Assembly (NCBI RefSeq): GCF_009826935.1
Contig: NZ_WUMN01000009.1
Coordinates: forward strand, 1-64,000
Length of the DNA: 64,000 nucleotides
Direction of reading: 5' to 3'
DNA from: Flavobacterium sp. Sd200
GTDB lineage: Bacteria > Bacteroidota > Bacteroidia > Flavobacteriales > Flavobacteriaceae
Position 1 is the stretch's first letter, and each line of letters starts with the position of its first letter. The notes beneath the pieces are model-generated. The model worked only from the letters and a program-made list of their open reading frames with translations, made no database searches and had not been told where the DNA came from. Made by a program: the position numbers and the translations under genes. Below are positions 32,172 through 41,551 of the stretch, one piece after another.

Positions 32172-34574
32172 ATGTTTTTAAAATCATCGTTACCTCTTCT
32201 TAAAAAGAAGCTGTTGTTTTTATGCCTGCTTGTTTCGTCATCAGTTATAAGCCAGACAACTGTTAGCGGTACAATTACCGATTCAGCTACCAAACAGCCC
32301 CTTGCTTTTGCCAGCGTTGTTTTCAACGATAATAATACAACAGGGGTTACAGCCGATATAGACGGTAAGTTTACCTATACATCTGCAAAGCCCCTAACCA
32401 AGCTTACCTGTAGTTATGTAGGCTACAAGACGCAAACCTTAATCCTGAACGGCAACCCGCTCAATCTGAATATTCGGTTGGAGTTTTCTTCTAATGAACT
32501 AAAGGAGGTAGTTATCAGCGGAGAAAATCCGGCGAATGCCATAATGCGAAAGGTTATTGCCAATAAAGATATTAACGACCCCGAGAATATTCCGTCGTTT
32601 ACCTGCCGTACTTACAACAAAGTGGTTTTTGACATGAAGTTTAAAAAGGCTGAAGACAGCCTGAAACTTAAGCAAAAATTAAACGGGCATTTGTTTATGA
32701 TGGAGTCGGTATCAGAACGGAAATTCATTGCCCCAGATATTAGCGAAGAGAAGGTTATAGCTACAAAGGCATCGGGTTTAAAAGATCCGCATTTTGCATC
32801 CCTGGCAACCGATCTGCAACCGTTTTCATTTTATAAAGACAACATTACTTTTTTTAATGTAAACTACCTCAACCCAGTCACTAAAGGCAGCCTTAATAAA
32901 TATAAGTTTGCCATTCAGGATACATTATATACCAACAACGATACGGTTTATGTTTTGTCTTATAAACCTTTGCCAAAAAAGAATTTTGAAGGGTTAACGG
33001 GGCTGCTGTATATAAATACCCATAAATATGCAGTGCAAAACGTTACAGCATCGCCCTATGAAAAAGGCAAAATAGATATAAAAATACAACAACAGTACGG
33101 TCTGAAAGATGGCTACTGGTTTCCGGAACAATTAAACTATGTATTGAGTTTTGCCGAAAGCCCGAACAAAGCGTTAGGCATAATGGTTGCCGAAGGCAAA
33201 AGTTACATAGACGATGTAGTGATAAATCCGCCATTGCGAAAGCGTGACTTTCCACTCCAGGCAGTACACATGGATGACAATGCCGGGAAAAAAGACAGCC
33301 TGTATTGGGCAGGAGTGCGTAAAGACCCTCTCACTATTTATGAACAGAATACCTATAAATATATTGACAGCCTGGGACAGAAATACAATTTTGACAGGCT
33401 CATGACCTTGTCTGAAAAGCTTGCCACAGGGCGCATTCCTTGGGGATTTATAGATGTAGATATTACAAAGGCGTTTATTTTTAACCGCTACGAAGGCTGG
33501 AGGCCGGGGCTGGGGCTTTACACTAACGATAAGCTAATTAAAAATGTTTCAATAGGTGGCTATGCAGGCTATGGCCTTGAAGACCATGACTGGAAATACA
33601 GTGGCGAAGCAGTGTTTACGGTGTCAAAAAAACACGAGTTTGTGTTTAGGGGAAAATACCAGGATAACCTTATCGAAACCGGGAAGCATGGCTATAAGTT
33701 TCCGGTACCGAATGCCTACAACACAAGAGCTTTGCTGGGCTATCAATATGACAGGGTGCAGGAAGCCAGGGCCGAAGTAGGCTTTAGGGCTTTGCGATAC
33801 ACCAAATGGAATATTGGACTGACTACCGGACGAACCACGCCTATGTATAATTATGCTTTTACACACAATGGCAAAACATACATTCAGTATAATAACACAG
33901 AGCTTGGTGTTAACCTTAAGTTTGCATTTAAAGAGCGCATTGTGGGAGGATTTGGGCAAAACATAAGCATGGGAACCGTTTATCCTGTGTTATTCCTGCA
34001 CTATGCACGTGGGCTTAAAGGTGCTTTTGATGGAAACTTTGAGTACAACAAAATTGAAGCAGCGGTAGAGCAGTCGTTCCTTATAAAAAATGTGGGGCGC
34101 ACTACTTATCGATTAGAAGGCGGTTATATAGATCGCGCATTGCCTTACGGGATGCTGTTTACCGGCGAGGGAAGTTATGATACCAAATATCCGCTCATCA
34201 TCCGCAGGACATTTCAAACGGTAAGGCCTTACGAATTTTTGTCAGACAGGTATGTAAACCTGTTTACGTCTCACAATTTCGGTGGTTTGCTGTTTAAAAC
34301 CGACTGGTTCCAACCACAACTGGTATTGCATAATAATTTTGGTTGGGGTAACCTTAAGCATACCGAAGGGCACAGTTTTATTAACTATAAAACAAAAGAT
34401 AAATTTTTCTCTGAAACAGGCCTGCAGGTAGATAACATTTTAAAATTCAACTATCTTAATATAGGTTATCTGGGGCTTGGGGCAGGTGTGTTTTACCGTT
34501 ATGGTGGGTATGCTTACAGCGATGCTGCCGATAATGCCATTTTTAAAGTAACCATGTCGTTCTCTATCAAGTAA
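32172..34574 (+). CDS. DUF5686 outer membrane protein with CarboxypepD-like domain
   Basis: An 800-residue exported protein. After the signal peptide (cut near SVISQ) comes a carboxypeptidase-regulatory-like domain (VSGTITDSATKQPLAFASVVFN to SYVGYKTQTL, residues 30-95), then the DUF5686 region, which ends in many alternating beta strands and a final MSFSIK, consistent with an outer membrane barrel. Function unknown; the family is common in Bacteroidota and often lies near envelope genes. Followed at 50 nt by penicillin-binding protein 1C. Confidence 0.85.
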   Translation: MFLKSSLPLLKKKLLFLCLLVSSSVISQTTVSGTITDSATKQPLAFASVVFNDNNTTGVTADIDGKFTYTSAKPLTKLTCSYVGYKTQTLILNGNPLNLNIRLEFSSNELKEVVISGENPANAIMRKVIANKDINDPENIPSFTCRTYNKVVFDMKFKKAEDSLKLKQKLNGHLFMMESVSERKFIAPDISEEKVIATKASGLKDPHFASLATDLQPFSFYKDNITFFNVNYLNPVTKGSLNKYKFAIQDTLYTNNDTVYVLSYKPLPKKNFEGLTGLLYINTHKYAVQNVTASPYEKGKIDIKIQQQYGLKDGYWFPEQLNYVLSFAESPNKALGIMVAEGKSYIDDVVINPPLRKRDFPLQAVHMDDNAGKKDSLYWAGVRKDPLTIYEQNTYKYIDSLGQKYNFDRLMTLSEKLATGRIPWGFIDVDITKAFIFNRYEGWRPGLGLYTNDKLIKNVSIGGYAGYGLEDHDWKYSGEAVFTVSKKHEFVFRGKYQDNLIETGKHGYKFPVPNAYNTRALLGYQYDRVQEARAEVGFRALRYTKWNIGLTTGRTTPMYNYAFTHNGKTYIQYNNTELGVNLKFAFKERIVGGFGQNISMGTVYPVLFLHYARGLKGAFDGNFEYNKIEAAVEQSFLIKNVGRTTYRLEGGYIDRALPYGMLFTGEGSYDTKYPLIIRRTFQTVRPYEFLSDRYVNLFTSHNFGGLLFKTDWFQPQLVLHNNFGWGNLKHTEGHSFINYKTKDKFFSETGLQVDNILKFNYLNIGYLGLGAGVFYRYGGYAYSDAADNAIFKVTMSFSIK

Positions 34575-34624
34575 AATTACGATATTAGTGCTGCCGTCAA
34601 ATACTATTCTTCGTTTAAAAATAC

Positions 34625-37027
34625 ATGAATCCAGCATCGCTATCCGGCAAAATACGCAGGTTTTTAGCAGCCATTTGGCTGTACATTGTGCATTGGGTAA
34701 AGGCAAACAAAATCAAGTCGGGTGTAATTGCGGCATTATTGATAGCCTATTATTTTTGCCTTCCGCGTACACTTTTTGAAACTCCCTATGCCACTGTAAT
34801 AGAAAGTGCCGAGGGCGAACTTTTGGGAGCACGTATTGCAAAAGATGGACAATGGCGTTTTCCTGCACAGGACAGTGTGCCATACAAATTCAGGCAATGC
34901 ATAGTATATTTTGAAGACCAGCATTTTTACCGTCATCCGGGGTTTAATCCTGTGGCCATCGCAAAAGCTGTAAAGCAAAACCATGATGCAGGCAGGGTAG
35001 TGCGGGGTGGCAGCACACTAACACAGCAGGTAATTCGTCTTAGTAGAGAACATAAAAAGCGTAGCTATTTTGAAAAGTTTATAGAAATTATACTCGCCAC
35101 CCGTTTAGAATTTCGCCATAGCAAAGATGATATATTAGGTCTGTATGCCGCACATGCGCCTTATGGAGGCAATGTAGTAGGACTGCAAATGGCTTCGTGG
35201 CGTTATTTTGGTGTTCAGCCACAGCAATTGTCGTGGGCAGAGAGCGCAACACTGGCGGTATTGCCTAATGCACCGGCACTTATCTATCCGGGAAAAAATC
35301 AAATCAAACTTCGCGAGAAGCGCAATCGCCTGCTCAAAAAACTTTTCGACGAAACAATAATCGATAAAACCACTTACGAACTTTCGTTAAAGGAACCCCT
35401 GCCGCAAAAGCCTTTTAATTTGCCACAGGCTGCACCACATTTATTACAGCACATAGCCAAAACAAAACAGGGGCAGCGTATAAAAACAACCGTAAAAAGT
35501 GAGTTGCAAAACCGTGTAAACCAAATTGCGTCGCGCTATTATCAGGAATACCGCCAAACCGAAGTACACAACCTTGCCGTTTTGGTAATAGATGTGCAAA
35601 CACATAACATTGTTGCCTATGTGGGCAATGCACCAACCGATGCCGCCCACCAAAAAGATGTAGATGTTATTACCGCCCCAAGAAGTACAGGCAGTATTTT
35701 AAAACCCTTTTTGTTTGCCTCAATGCTCGATGCCGGCGAATTGTTGCCCAACACACTCGTGTCCGATGTACCCACCCAGATTGCAGGCTACAGCCCTAAA
35801 AACTATGAACTGACTTATGATGGTGCTGTGCCTGCACAACGTGCACTATCAAGGTCGCTTAACATTCCGGCGGTGCTGATGCTGAAAGATTTTGGAGTAT
35901 ATAAATTTTATGAGCAGTTGCAGCATTTTAAGCTGCGCGATATTAAAAAACATCCCAACCATTATGGGTTGTCGCTTATTCTTGGTGGTGCCGAAAGCAA
36001 CCTGTGGGATCTGTGCCGAACATATGCCGGGCTGACCTCTACACTTAATTATTTCACTGCCCACGATGCCAAATACCACACCAATGAGTTTGCCGAGCTG
36101 AATTGGGATTCATCTGATAGTGCTGATTTTGGCAAAGAGGTTTACGATAAACCACAGCTTGGCGCAAGCTCTATATGGCTTACCTATAATGCCATGAAAG
36201 AAGTTAACCGCCCTGAAGCCGATGAGGCTTGGCGTTTTTATGATTCGTCTTTAGAAATTGCCTGGAAAACCGGAACCAGTTTTGGCAGCCGCGATGCCTG
36301 GGCTATTGGTACAAACTCTCGCTATGTGGTGGGGGTGTGGGTAGGTAATGCATCGGGAGAGGGCAGGCCATCGCTTACGGGTGTGGGCAGTGCAGCACCT
36401 GTTTTATTTGATGTTTTTAACCTGTTGCCGCGTCAACGTTGGTTTGCCGCACCACTTAACGACCTTGAAGAGGCAGATATTTGCAAATTGAGCGGTCATA
36501 TTGCAGGGGAATACTGCCTGGCAGAAAAGCAGTGGATTCCGTTGAAAGGTAGCCGAACCAGCGTATGTCCGTATCATAAATTGGTACATTTGGATTCTAC
36601 AGGGCGGTATCGCGTAAACAGCAGTTGTGAGAGTGTCGACAAAATGCAGACAAGATCGTGGTTTGTGCTGCCGCCTGTAATGGAGTGGTACTATAAAGGC
36701 GGGCACATGGATTACATGCCGTTGCCTCCATTCAGGCCTGATTGTGAAGCTGGTTCTGGTGCCTATATGGATTTTATCTACCCAAAAGAGAATGGGAAAA
36801 TATACCTGACTAAAGATTTTAACGGCAGGCTGCAACCTTTTATAGTTAAGGCCGCCCATACTCAAAACAATGCCAGGCTGTTTTGGTATCTTAATGATAA
36901 ATATCTGGGCGAAACCCAAACCTTTCATGAAATGCAGATAAAGGCAAACACGGGCAACTATACTATTACCATTACCGACGAATCAGGCAATGAGGTGCAA
37001 AGACGGGTAGAAATCGTGAGTGAGTAA
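34625..37027 (+). CDS. pbpC: Penicillin-binding protein 1C
   Basis: An 800-residue bifunctional peptidoglycan synthase of the 1C type. A membrane helix lies near residues 32-48. The glycosyltransferase domain has EDQHFYRHPGFNP and GGSTLTQQVIRL; the transpeptidase domain has SILK (active serine in GSILKPFLFAS), SRSLNIPA and KTGTS. The last 90 residues match the 1C-specific C-terminal domain (FNGRLQPFIVKA to NEVQRRVEIV). In E. coli and many Bacteroidota, pbpC sits beside an alpha-2-macroglobulin gene, which is absent here. The stop is four bases from the convergent CPBP stop. Confidence 0.93.
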   Translation: MNPASLSGKIRRFLAAIWLYIVHWVKANKIKSGVIAALLIAYYFCLPRTLFETPYATVIESAEGELLGARIAKDGQWRFPAQDSVPYKFRQCIVYFEDQHFYRHPGFNPVAIAKAVKQNHDAGRVVRGGSTLTQQVIRLSREHKKRSYFEKFIEIILATRLEFRHSKDDILGLYAAHAPYGGNVVGLQMASWRYFGVQPQQLSWAESATLAVLPNAPALIYPGKNQIKLREKRNRLLKKLFDETIIDKTTYELSLKEPLPQKPFNLPQAAPHLLQHIAKTKQGQRIKTTVKSELQNRVNQIASRYYQEYRQTEVHNLAVLVIDVQTHNIVAYVGNAPTDAAHQKDVDVITAPRSTGSILKPFLFASMLDAGELLPNTLVSDVPTQIAGYSPKNYELTYDGAVPAQRALSRSLNIPAVLMLKDFGVYKFYEQLQHFKLRDIKKHPNHYGLSLILGGAESNLWDLCRTYAGLTSTLNYFTAHDAKYHTNEFAELNWDSSDSADFGKEVYDKPQLGASSIWLTYNAMKEVNRPEADEAWRFYDSSLEIAWKTGTSFGSRDAWAIGTNSRYVVGVWVGNASGEGRPSLTGVGSAAPVLFDVFNLLPRQRWFAAPLNDLEEADICKLSGHIAGEYCLAEKQWIPLKGSRTSVCPYHKLVHLDSTGRYRVNSSCESVDKMQTRSWFVLPPVMEWYYKGGHMDYMPLPPFRPDCEAGSGAYMDFIYPKENGKIYLTKDFNGRLQPFIVKAAHTQNNARLFWYLNDKYLGETQTFHEMQIKANTGNYTITITDESGNEVQRRVEIVSE

Positions 37028-37031
37028 ACGT

Positions 37032-37736
37032 TTAGTTTTCAATCACAGTTTTCAGTTCGGCATTGGTTTTTACAGACTGTCTTTTTTTGATTATCAGCGA
37101 AATTACCCAAACAGACAACAATGTGATAAGTATGGCTATTTTGAGCGAATTCATTTCGGCAAAAAAGTTATTAAGCGAATGGAATGCCGATACTGCAAGT
37201 AGCGAGTGGGTACTGTTGGCCACTTTACCAATACCCCAGCTTCCAAGAACTAAAATTCCGAAAAACATGATGTTAGAGCTGGTCATTTCGAAGTTTAAAT
37301 GCCATGCAAACCACAATACCGCAACAATTAAAATGTTTAAGAATGGAGGTAACGATTTAAGTTCCTGCTGCAAAAAGCCACGCCATCCTATTTCTTCTAA
37401 TAATCCATATATAAGTATTGCAGTAACTGTTGCAAACGAAACGGTTTTACTGGTATAATATTCGGCTCCTAAAATTAACACTATAGGCAGTGCCCAAAAT
37501 ATAAGGAATGGGGTAAGCAGCTTTTTATAATTGCCTTTAAGGCTAAGAACAGGTTTTATTTTAAAAACTGTAAATACTACTACTGCTCCTACCGCAGGGC
37601 CAATGCCATGTAAAATTGCCTTTAAAATGCCATTGTCTATTGGGCTCAGTATATCAGTTTTGTTAGTAAGGTAACGTAGTGCAACTGCAATAACGTAAAA
37701 GGTAATAATAGCAGTGTAGTTTATTTTGTTTTTCAT
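37032..37736 (-). CDS. CPBP family intramembrane protease
   Basis: A 234-residue membrane protein with about seven hydrophobic segments and the CPBP (Abi/CAAX protease) motifs: EEIGWRGFL (EExxxR) near residue 115 and the His motif FAWHLNF near 145, which supply the catalytic glutamates and metal-binding histidine. Such proteins cleave within membranes or act in bacteriocin self-protection; the target here is unknown. Preceded by a perfect -7 box and by a Crp-like regulator on the same strand. Confidence 0.85.
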   Translation of the reverse strand: MKNKINYTAIITFYVIAVALRYLTNKTDILSPIDNGILKAILHGIGPAVGAVVVFTVFKIKPVLSLKGNYKKLLTPFLIFWALPIVLILGAEYYTSKTVSFATVTAILIYGLLEEIGWRGFLQQELKSLPPFLNILIVAVLWFAWHLNFEMTSSNIMFFGILVLGSWGIGKVANSTHSLLAVSAFHSLNNFFAEMNSLKIAILITLLSVWVISLIIKKRQSVKTNAELKTVIEN

Positions 37737-37762
37737 CTTTTGTATTTGGTTTAATTATAAGC

Positions 37763-37770
37763 CAAAGGTA
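37763..37770 (-). promoter_or_regulatory. -7 box of the CPBP gene
   Basis: TACCTTTG on the minus strand, exact match, 27 nt before the ATG at 37736. Confidence 0.5.
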
Positions 37771-37818
37771 AAGAGACGGTTTTTCTAAAAAATTGACGAA
37801 AGGTAAGAAATGATATTT

Positions 37819-38400
37819 CTAGGATATTTTTTTCCTTATCCTGCTCAGGCTTTCGGCAGTAATGCCAAGATATGAGCAAATAATTTTTAAAGATGTTCTC
37901 TGGAAAACTTCGGGGCGTTCTTTAATAAGTTTGAGATACCTGTCGGTAGGCGAAAGTGTTAGAAGGTTTATTTGCTCAAACTGTTTGCGAATAAACATGG
38001 CATCTGAAATAGCTTTGCCAATAACGAGTCCGGTTTTAGATCTTGCATACAATTCATTTAAATCGGTATGGCTTATCGACCAGATAACGGAATTTTCCAA
38101 TGCCTGCGTTTTTATAACGGTTGGCGATTGGGTAAGGAATGAGAGGTAGTCGCTAAAAAACTGCTTTTCGTAGTACAGGTTGATGCACGTATCTTTTTCA
38201 TCTGCAAGGACAAAATGAGCAACCGATCCGGAAATAACAATATTGATGTATTTTTCAGTTTTATGGTAATCTTTTATAATTTCATTTTTTTCGAAAGTGC
38301 GTGGGTGTACACATTTAGAAAATTCTGCCCATACATTTATATCGGCTTTGTAAAACGGATCGAATATTTCTTTTATCCTTTCAGGTGTGGGCTGTTCCAT
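37819..38400 (-). CDS. Crp/Fnr family transcriptional regulator
   Basis: A 193-residue regulator with a cyclic-nucleotide-binding-like beta roll (residues about 25-120: NEIIKDYHKTEKYINIVISGSVAHF) and a C-terminal helix-turn-helix (LKIICSYLGITAESLSRIRKKI). It lacks the FNR cysteine cluster and the full CRP cAMP pocket, so the effector is unknown. Its ATG is only four bases after a consensus -7 box with correctly spaced TTG, so the mRNA should be leaderless. The CPBP gene 82 nt downstream is a possible target. Confidence 0.88.
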   Translation of the reverse strand: MEQPTPERIKEIFDPFYKADINVWAEFSKCVHPRTFEKNEIIKDYHKTEKYINIVISGSVAHFVLADEKDTCINLYYEKQFFSDYLSFLTQSPTVIKTQALENSVIWSISHTDLNELYARSKTGLVIGKAISDAMFIRKQFEQINLLTLSPTDRYLKLIKERPEVFQRTSLKIICSYLGITAESLSRIRKKIS

Positions 38401-38404
38401 ATCT

Positions 38405-38434
38405 CAAAAATACTTAATACATGGCAAGGAACAA
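38405..38434 (-). promoter_or_regulatory. Full promoter abutting the Crp-like start codon
   Basis: On the minus strand TTG (38432-38434), a 19-nt spacer and TATTTTTG (38405-38412): an ideal Bacteroidota promoter. The sequence AGAT is all that separates it from the ATG at 38400, so transcription should start at or within a base or two of the ATG. Confidence 0.65.
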
Positions 38435-38542
38435 AAAATGGATGCTCTATGGCGTTTAAAAAATTAATAAAATTCTTTCAAAATTAAACACTATTCTGTT
38501 ACAATAGAGCGTTATGTTTTAACAACCAATCCATTAGAAGCT

Positions 38543-39088
38543 ATGAACCACTTTAAACTTTCTATTCCTACACCATGCCATGAAAGCTGGGAGGATATGA
38601 CCCCAAATGCACAGGGCAAATTTTGCGGACAGTGCCAAAAAACCGTGACCGATTTTAGTGGTATGACCAATGACCAAATAGCTATTTATATTCACCTCAA
38701 TGCCGGGGAAAAAATGTGTGGGCGGTTTAAGAAGACCCAATTGGAGAGTATAATTATACAAGTACCGGAAAGAATTATATATACTCAAACCAGTTTTAGG
38801 AGAATGTTCATGCTTGCACTATTAGTTGTCATGGGGACAACACTTCTTAGCTGTGCCGATGATTTCGGAAACAAACAGCCTATCGAGCAGGTTGTGGTTG
38901 TAGATAGTATTACAGGTGTTAATAATGACAGTATCGATTTGCCACTACCATACAATGAAAGATTTATAATGGGTGCAGTTGCTGTTAATAAATCTGATAC
39001 TTTGGATGATGTTCCGCCACCTCCACCCCCAATAGAAGATTATGAGCCATATAAAATTGATCAGGAAGAAATAGAAATACCCAACTAG
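38543..39088 (+). CDS. Cysteine-motif membrane protein of unknown function
   Basis: A 181-residue protein. Residues 1-60 carry a pattern I have seen at the start of many Bacteroidota proteins: PTPCHESWEDM, then GKFCGQCQKTVTDFSGM and KMCGRF, four cysteines that may bind zinc. A basic stretch and one hydrophobic segment follow (about residues 88-105). The remainder is acidic and proline-rich (DDVPPPPPPIEDYEPY) and would lie outside the cytoplasm. The segment ends in LLSC, which looks like a lipobox but is too far from the N terminus to act as one. No function known. TATGTTTT just upstream is near the -7 consensus. Confidence 0.65.
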   Translation: MNHFKLSIPTPCHESWEDMTPNAQGKFCGQCQKTVTDFSGMTNDQIAIYIHLNAGEKMCGRFKKTQLESIIIQVPERIIYTQTSFRRMFMLALLVVMGTTLLSCADDFGNKQPIEQVVVVDSITGVNNDSIDLPLPYNERFIMGAVAVNKSDTLDDVPPPPPPIEDYEPYKIDQEEIEIPN

Positions 39089-39113
39089 ATCTTTAGAGAT
39101 ATTTAGAAAACAA

Positions 39114-39152
39114 AGATTTATAGCAACAACAATTTGTTGTTGCTATAAATCT
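39114..39152. terminator. Long hairpin between convergent genes
   Basis: A perfect 18-bp inverted repeat (AGATTTATAGCAACAACA at 39114-39131 and its complement at 39135-39152) with a 3-nt loop. It lies between the convergent genes ending at 39088 and 39184. There is no clean T run, so it may act as a bidirectional transcript-end structure rather than a classical terminator. Confidence 0.65.
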
Positions 39153-39183
39153 CTAGTAATAAACTTTCAATTTTAAAAACGAT

Positions 39184-41328
39184 TTAAAGCTTATCATTAA
39201 TCAAAACTTGTTCCTGAAGGCCACGCTTTCTTAATAGCGGCTCTATAGACGGGTCGGCACCACGGAAGTTTCGGTACATCAGCGACGGGTCTAAAGTAAA
39301 ACCACGTTCCAGTATATTGGTACGGAATGATTTTGCCGTCGCTGGGTCAAAAAGTGATGTAGTTTTGAAGGCTTCGAAGGCATCGGTATCAAGCACGCCG
39401 CTCCATATATAACTGTAGTATCCGGCCGAATATCCGCCGTTAAAAATGTGACTGTAGTAGGTACTCCTGTATCGTGGAATTATAGACGGTATAAGCCCTA
39501 TTTTTTGCATGGCTTCTGCCTCGAAAGGGCCTATATTTTGGGTCATGGCTTCAGAACGTGTATGGTAGGCCATATCTAAATAAGTAGCAGCAAGAAACTC
39601 AACTGTGGCAAACCCCTGGTCAAAAGTGGCGGCCTGTTGCATTTTTGCTATCAGTTCATCAGGCAGTGTTTCGCCGGTTTTATAGTGTTTGGCATACAGT
39701 TTAAGCACTTCGGGTTCGGCAGCCCAGTTTTCCATTATCTGAGAAGGCAACTCTACAAAATCGGTTGGTACACTGGTGCCCGATAAGGTTTCATAAGTAA
39801 CGTTGCTCAGCAGTCCGTGCAGTGCGTGTCCAAACTCATGAAAAAAAGTTGTGGTTTCGTCAAACGTAAGCAGGGCAGGCTCGTTGCCTGTTGGCTTAGT
39901 AAAATTGCACACTATGCTTATTATTGGTGCAGTGCGTGTACCGTCAGTATTGTACTGTTTGCGGTAAGAAGTCATCCAGGCACCGCCTTTTTTGCTTGCC
40001 CGCGGAAAGAAATCCATATACAACAGGCCAATAAACCTGCCGTCTGCTTCGGTAACTTCCCATGCTGTAACCTCTTTATGATAAACAGGTACGTTCTTTA
40101 CCTGTTTAAATTTAATCCCATACAGTTTTTCTGTCACAGTAAAAATACCGTTGCGCACACTGTCGAGGCTAAAGTAAGGCTTAAGTTCCTGCTCGTCGAA
40201 GTTAAATCGTTGCCTGCGGATCTTTTCTGTATAATACCTCCAGTCATACGGCTGTACAGGGCCTGCAATACCGTCGGCTTCCATCATTTTTTTAATGTCG
40301 GCTTCTTCGGCTTTAGCTTTAGCCAGTGCAGGCTTCCAGATCTGGTCGATAAGTTTGTACACTTCTTCGGGGGTTTTGGCCATGCGCTCTTCGAGCACAA
40401 AATGGGCATGGCTCTTGTATCCCAGCAATTGGGCTTTTTCGGCACGAAGGCTTGCCATTTGCACTATGGCAATGCGGTTGTCTAGCTTGTTGCCATTATT
40501 GGCGCGGTTTTGATAGGCAGTCCATATTTCTTTGCGGAGTTCGCGGTTATCTGCATACTGCAAAAAAGGCATAACGCTGGCATTTTGCAGTGTAAACACC
40601 CATTGGTTTTCTTTACCTTTCTCTTTGGCTTCGAGCGCGGCGGCATCAACAAGTTCTTTAGGCAGCCCGGCAAGGTTTGCCTTGTCTTTAATTACAAGCT
40701 CATAGCTATTGGTTTCGCCCAGTACATTGTCTCCAAACTGTAACGATAGTACAGAGAGTTCTTCATTTATCTTTCTAAGCCTGTCTTTTTGCTTTTCGTC
40801 GAGCAGGGCACCACTTCGCACAAAGCTTTTATATTTGCGCTCCAAAAGTTTGGCGTCTTCGGTGCTGAGTTTTAACGAGAGTTGTTTATCCCATATTTTT
40901 TTTACACGGGCAAACAGCTTTTCATTAAGGTAGGTGTCGTCGTAGTTTTTAGAGAGCAGCGGAGCCATTTCTTTGGCAATGGCCTGTAGCTCATCGTTAG
41001 TATTGGCAGTGTTGAGGTTGTTAAAAACGGTTTTAATGCGGGTAAGCAGTGTACCGCTGTTTTCAAGAGCTACAATAGTATTTTTAAATGTAGGCAATTC
41101 ATGGCTGTTTGCAATGGCATCTACCTCGGCCTGCTGTATTCGCATTGCCTCTTCAAGGGCGGGTTTGTAGTGTTTGTTCTCTATTTTATCAAAGGGTGGA
41201 GCTCCATACGGAGTATCCCACATGGCCAGCAGCGGATTATCATCGCCAATGGTCTCTGCCTTGTTTTCTCTTTGGCACGACATAAATATACCGGTTGTTA
41301 TTAAAATTATAATGGTTTTTACTTTCAT
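39184..41328 (-). CDS. M3 family metallopeptidase lipoprotein (Dcp/oligopeptidase A type)
   Basis: A 714-residue zinc peptidase of family M3. The HExxH motif is in TTFFHEFGHALHGLLS, with the third ligand in ENWAAEPEVL downstream. Peptidyl-dipeptidase Dcp and oligopeptidase A share this layout; overall wording (NPLLAMWDTPYGAPPFDKI at the start, SLFDPATAKSFRTNILERG near the end) fits the Dcp side. The N terminus is a signal peptide with a lipobox (GIFMSC, Cys at 17), so it should act on peptides in the periplasm. ATG at 41328 is chosen over 41349 because it gives a normal signal peptide. Confidence 0.88.
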   Translation of the reverse strand: MKVKTIIILITTGIFMSCQRENKAETIGDDNPLLAMWDTPYGAPPFDKIENKHYKPALEEAMRIQQAEVDAIANSHELPTFKNTIVALENSGTLLTRIKTVFNNLNTANTNDELQAIAKEMAPLLSKNYDDTYLNEKLFARVKKIWDKQLSLKLSTEDAKLLERKYKSFVRSGALLDEKQKDRLRKINEELSVLSLQFGDNVLGETNSYELVIKDKANLAGLPKELVDAAALEAKEKGKENQWVFTLQNASVMPFLQYADNRELRKEIWTAYQNRANNGNKLDNRIAIVQMASLRAEKAQLLGYKSHAHFVLEERMAKTPEEVYKLIDQIWKPALAKAKAEEADIKKMMEADGIAGPVQPYDWRYYTEKIRRQRFNFDEQELKPYFSLDSVRNGIFTVTEKLYGIKFKQVKNVPVYHKEVTAWEVTEADGRFIGLLYMDFFPRASKKGGAWMTSYRKQYNTDGTRTAPIISIVCNFTKPTGNEPALLTFDETTTFFHEFGHALHGLLSNVTYETLSGTSVPTDFVELPSQIMENWAAEPEVLKLYAKHYKTGETLPDELIAKMQQAATFDQGFATVEFLAATYLDMAYHTRSEAMTQNIGPFEAEAMQKIGLIPSIIPRYRSTYYSHIFNGGYSAGYYSYIWSGVLDTDAFEAFKTTSLFDPATAKSFRTNILERGFTLDPSLMYRNFRGADPSIEPLLRKRGLQEQVLINDKL

Positions 41329-41355
41329 GGAGCATGATTTGGGTATCATAAAAAG

Positions 41356-41386
41356 TAAAGTTATCTTTTATAAATCTAAAAGGCAA
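41356..41386 (-). promoter_or_regulatory. Promoter of the M3 peptidase gene
   Basis: On the minus strand TTG (41384-41386), a 20-nt spacer and TAACTTTA (41356-41363), one base off the -7 consensus. Transcription would start near 41350, which favours the ATG at 41328. Confidence 0.5.
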
Positions 41387-41498
41387 ATACTTTAGGAAAA
41401 TATGGGAGGACTAAAAAAATTTGATTCAAATTTAGCCAGTAAAGTCTATTTACCAGTATCAAGATATAAACTACATCATGGCTTTGAGCAGAAACAAT

Positions 41499-41534
41499 TA
41501 TAGGGGTTGTTATGATTTCATAACAACCCCTATA
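41499..41534 (-). terminator. Terminator of the AidA/PixA-like gene
   Basis: A perfect 17-bp inverted repeat (TATAGGGGTTGTTATGA at 41499-41515 and its complement at 41518-41534) with a 2-nt nominal loop, 18 bases past the stop codon. The T content after it is modest on the minus strand. Confidence 0.8.
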
Positions 41535-41551
41535 AAAGTAATTTAGATTAA

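Noticed and set aside
36404..36928. 174-codon minus-strand frame inside pbpC
   Set aside because: Antisense shadow of a well conserved protein; no promoter box or start context.
34625..37027. Duplicate assembly of two 800-residue genes
   Set aside because: DUF5686 and pbpC happen to have the same length but share no sequence.
38850..38880. Lipobox LLSC in the Cys-motif protein at 38543
   Set aside because: The cysteine is more than 100 residues from the N terminus, after an internal membrane segment, so signal peptidase II processing is unlikely.
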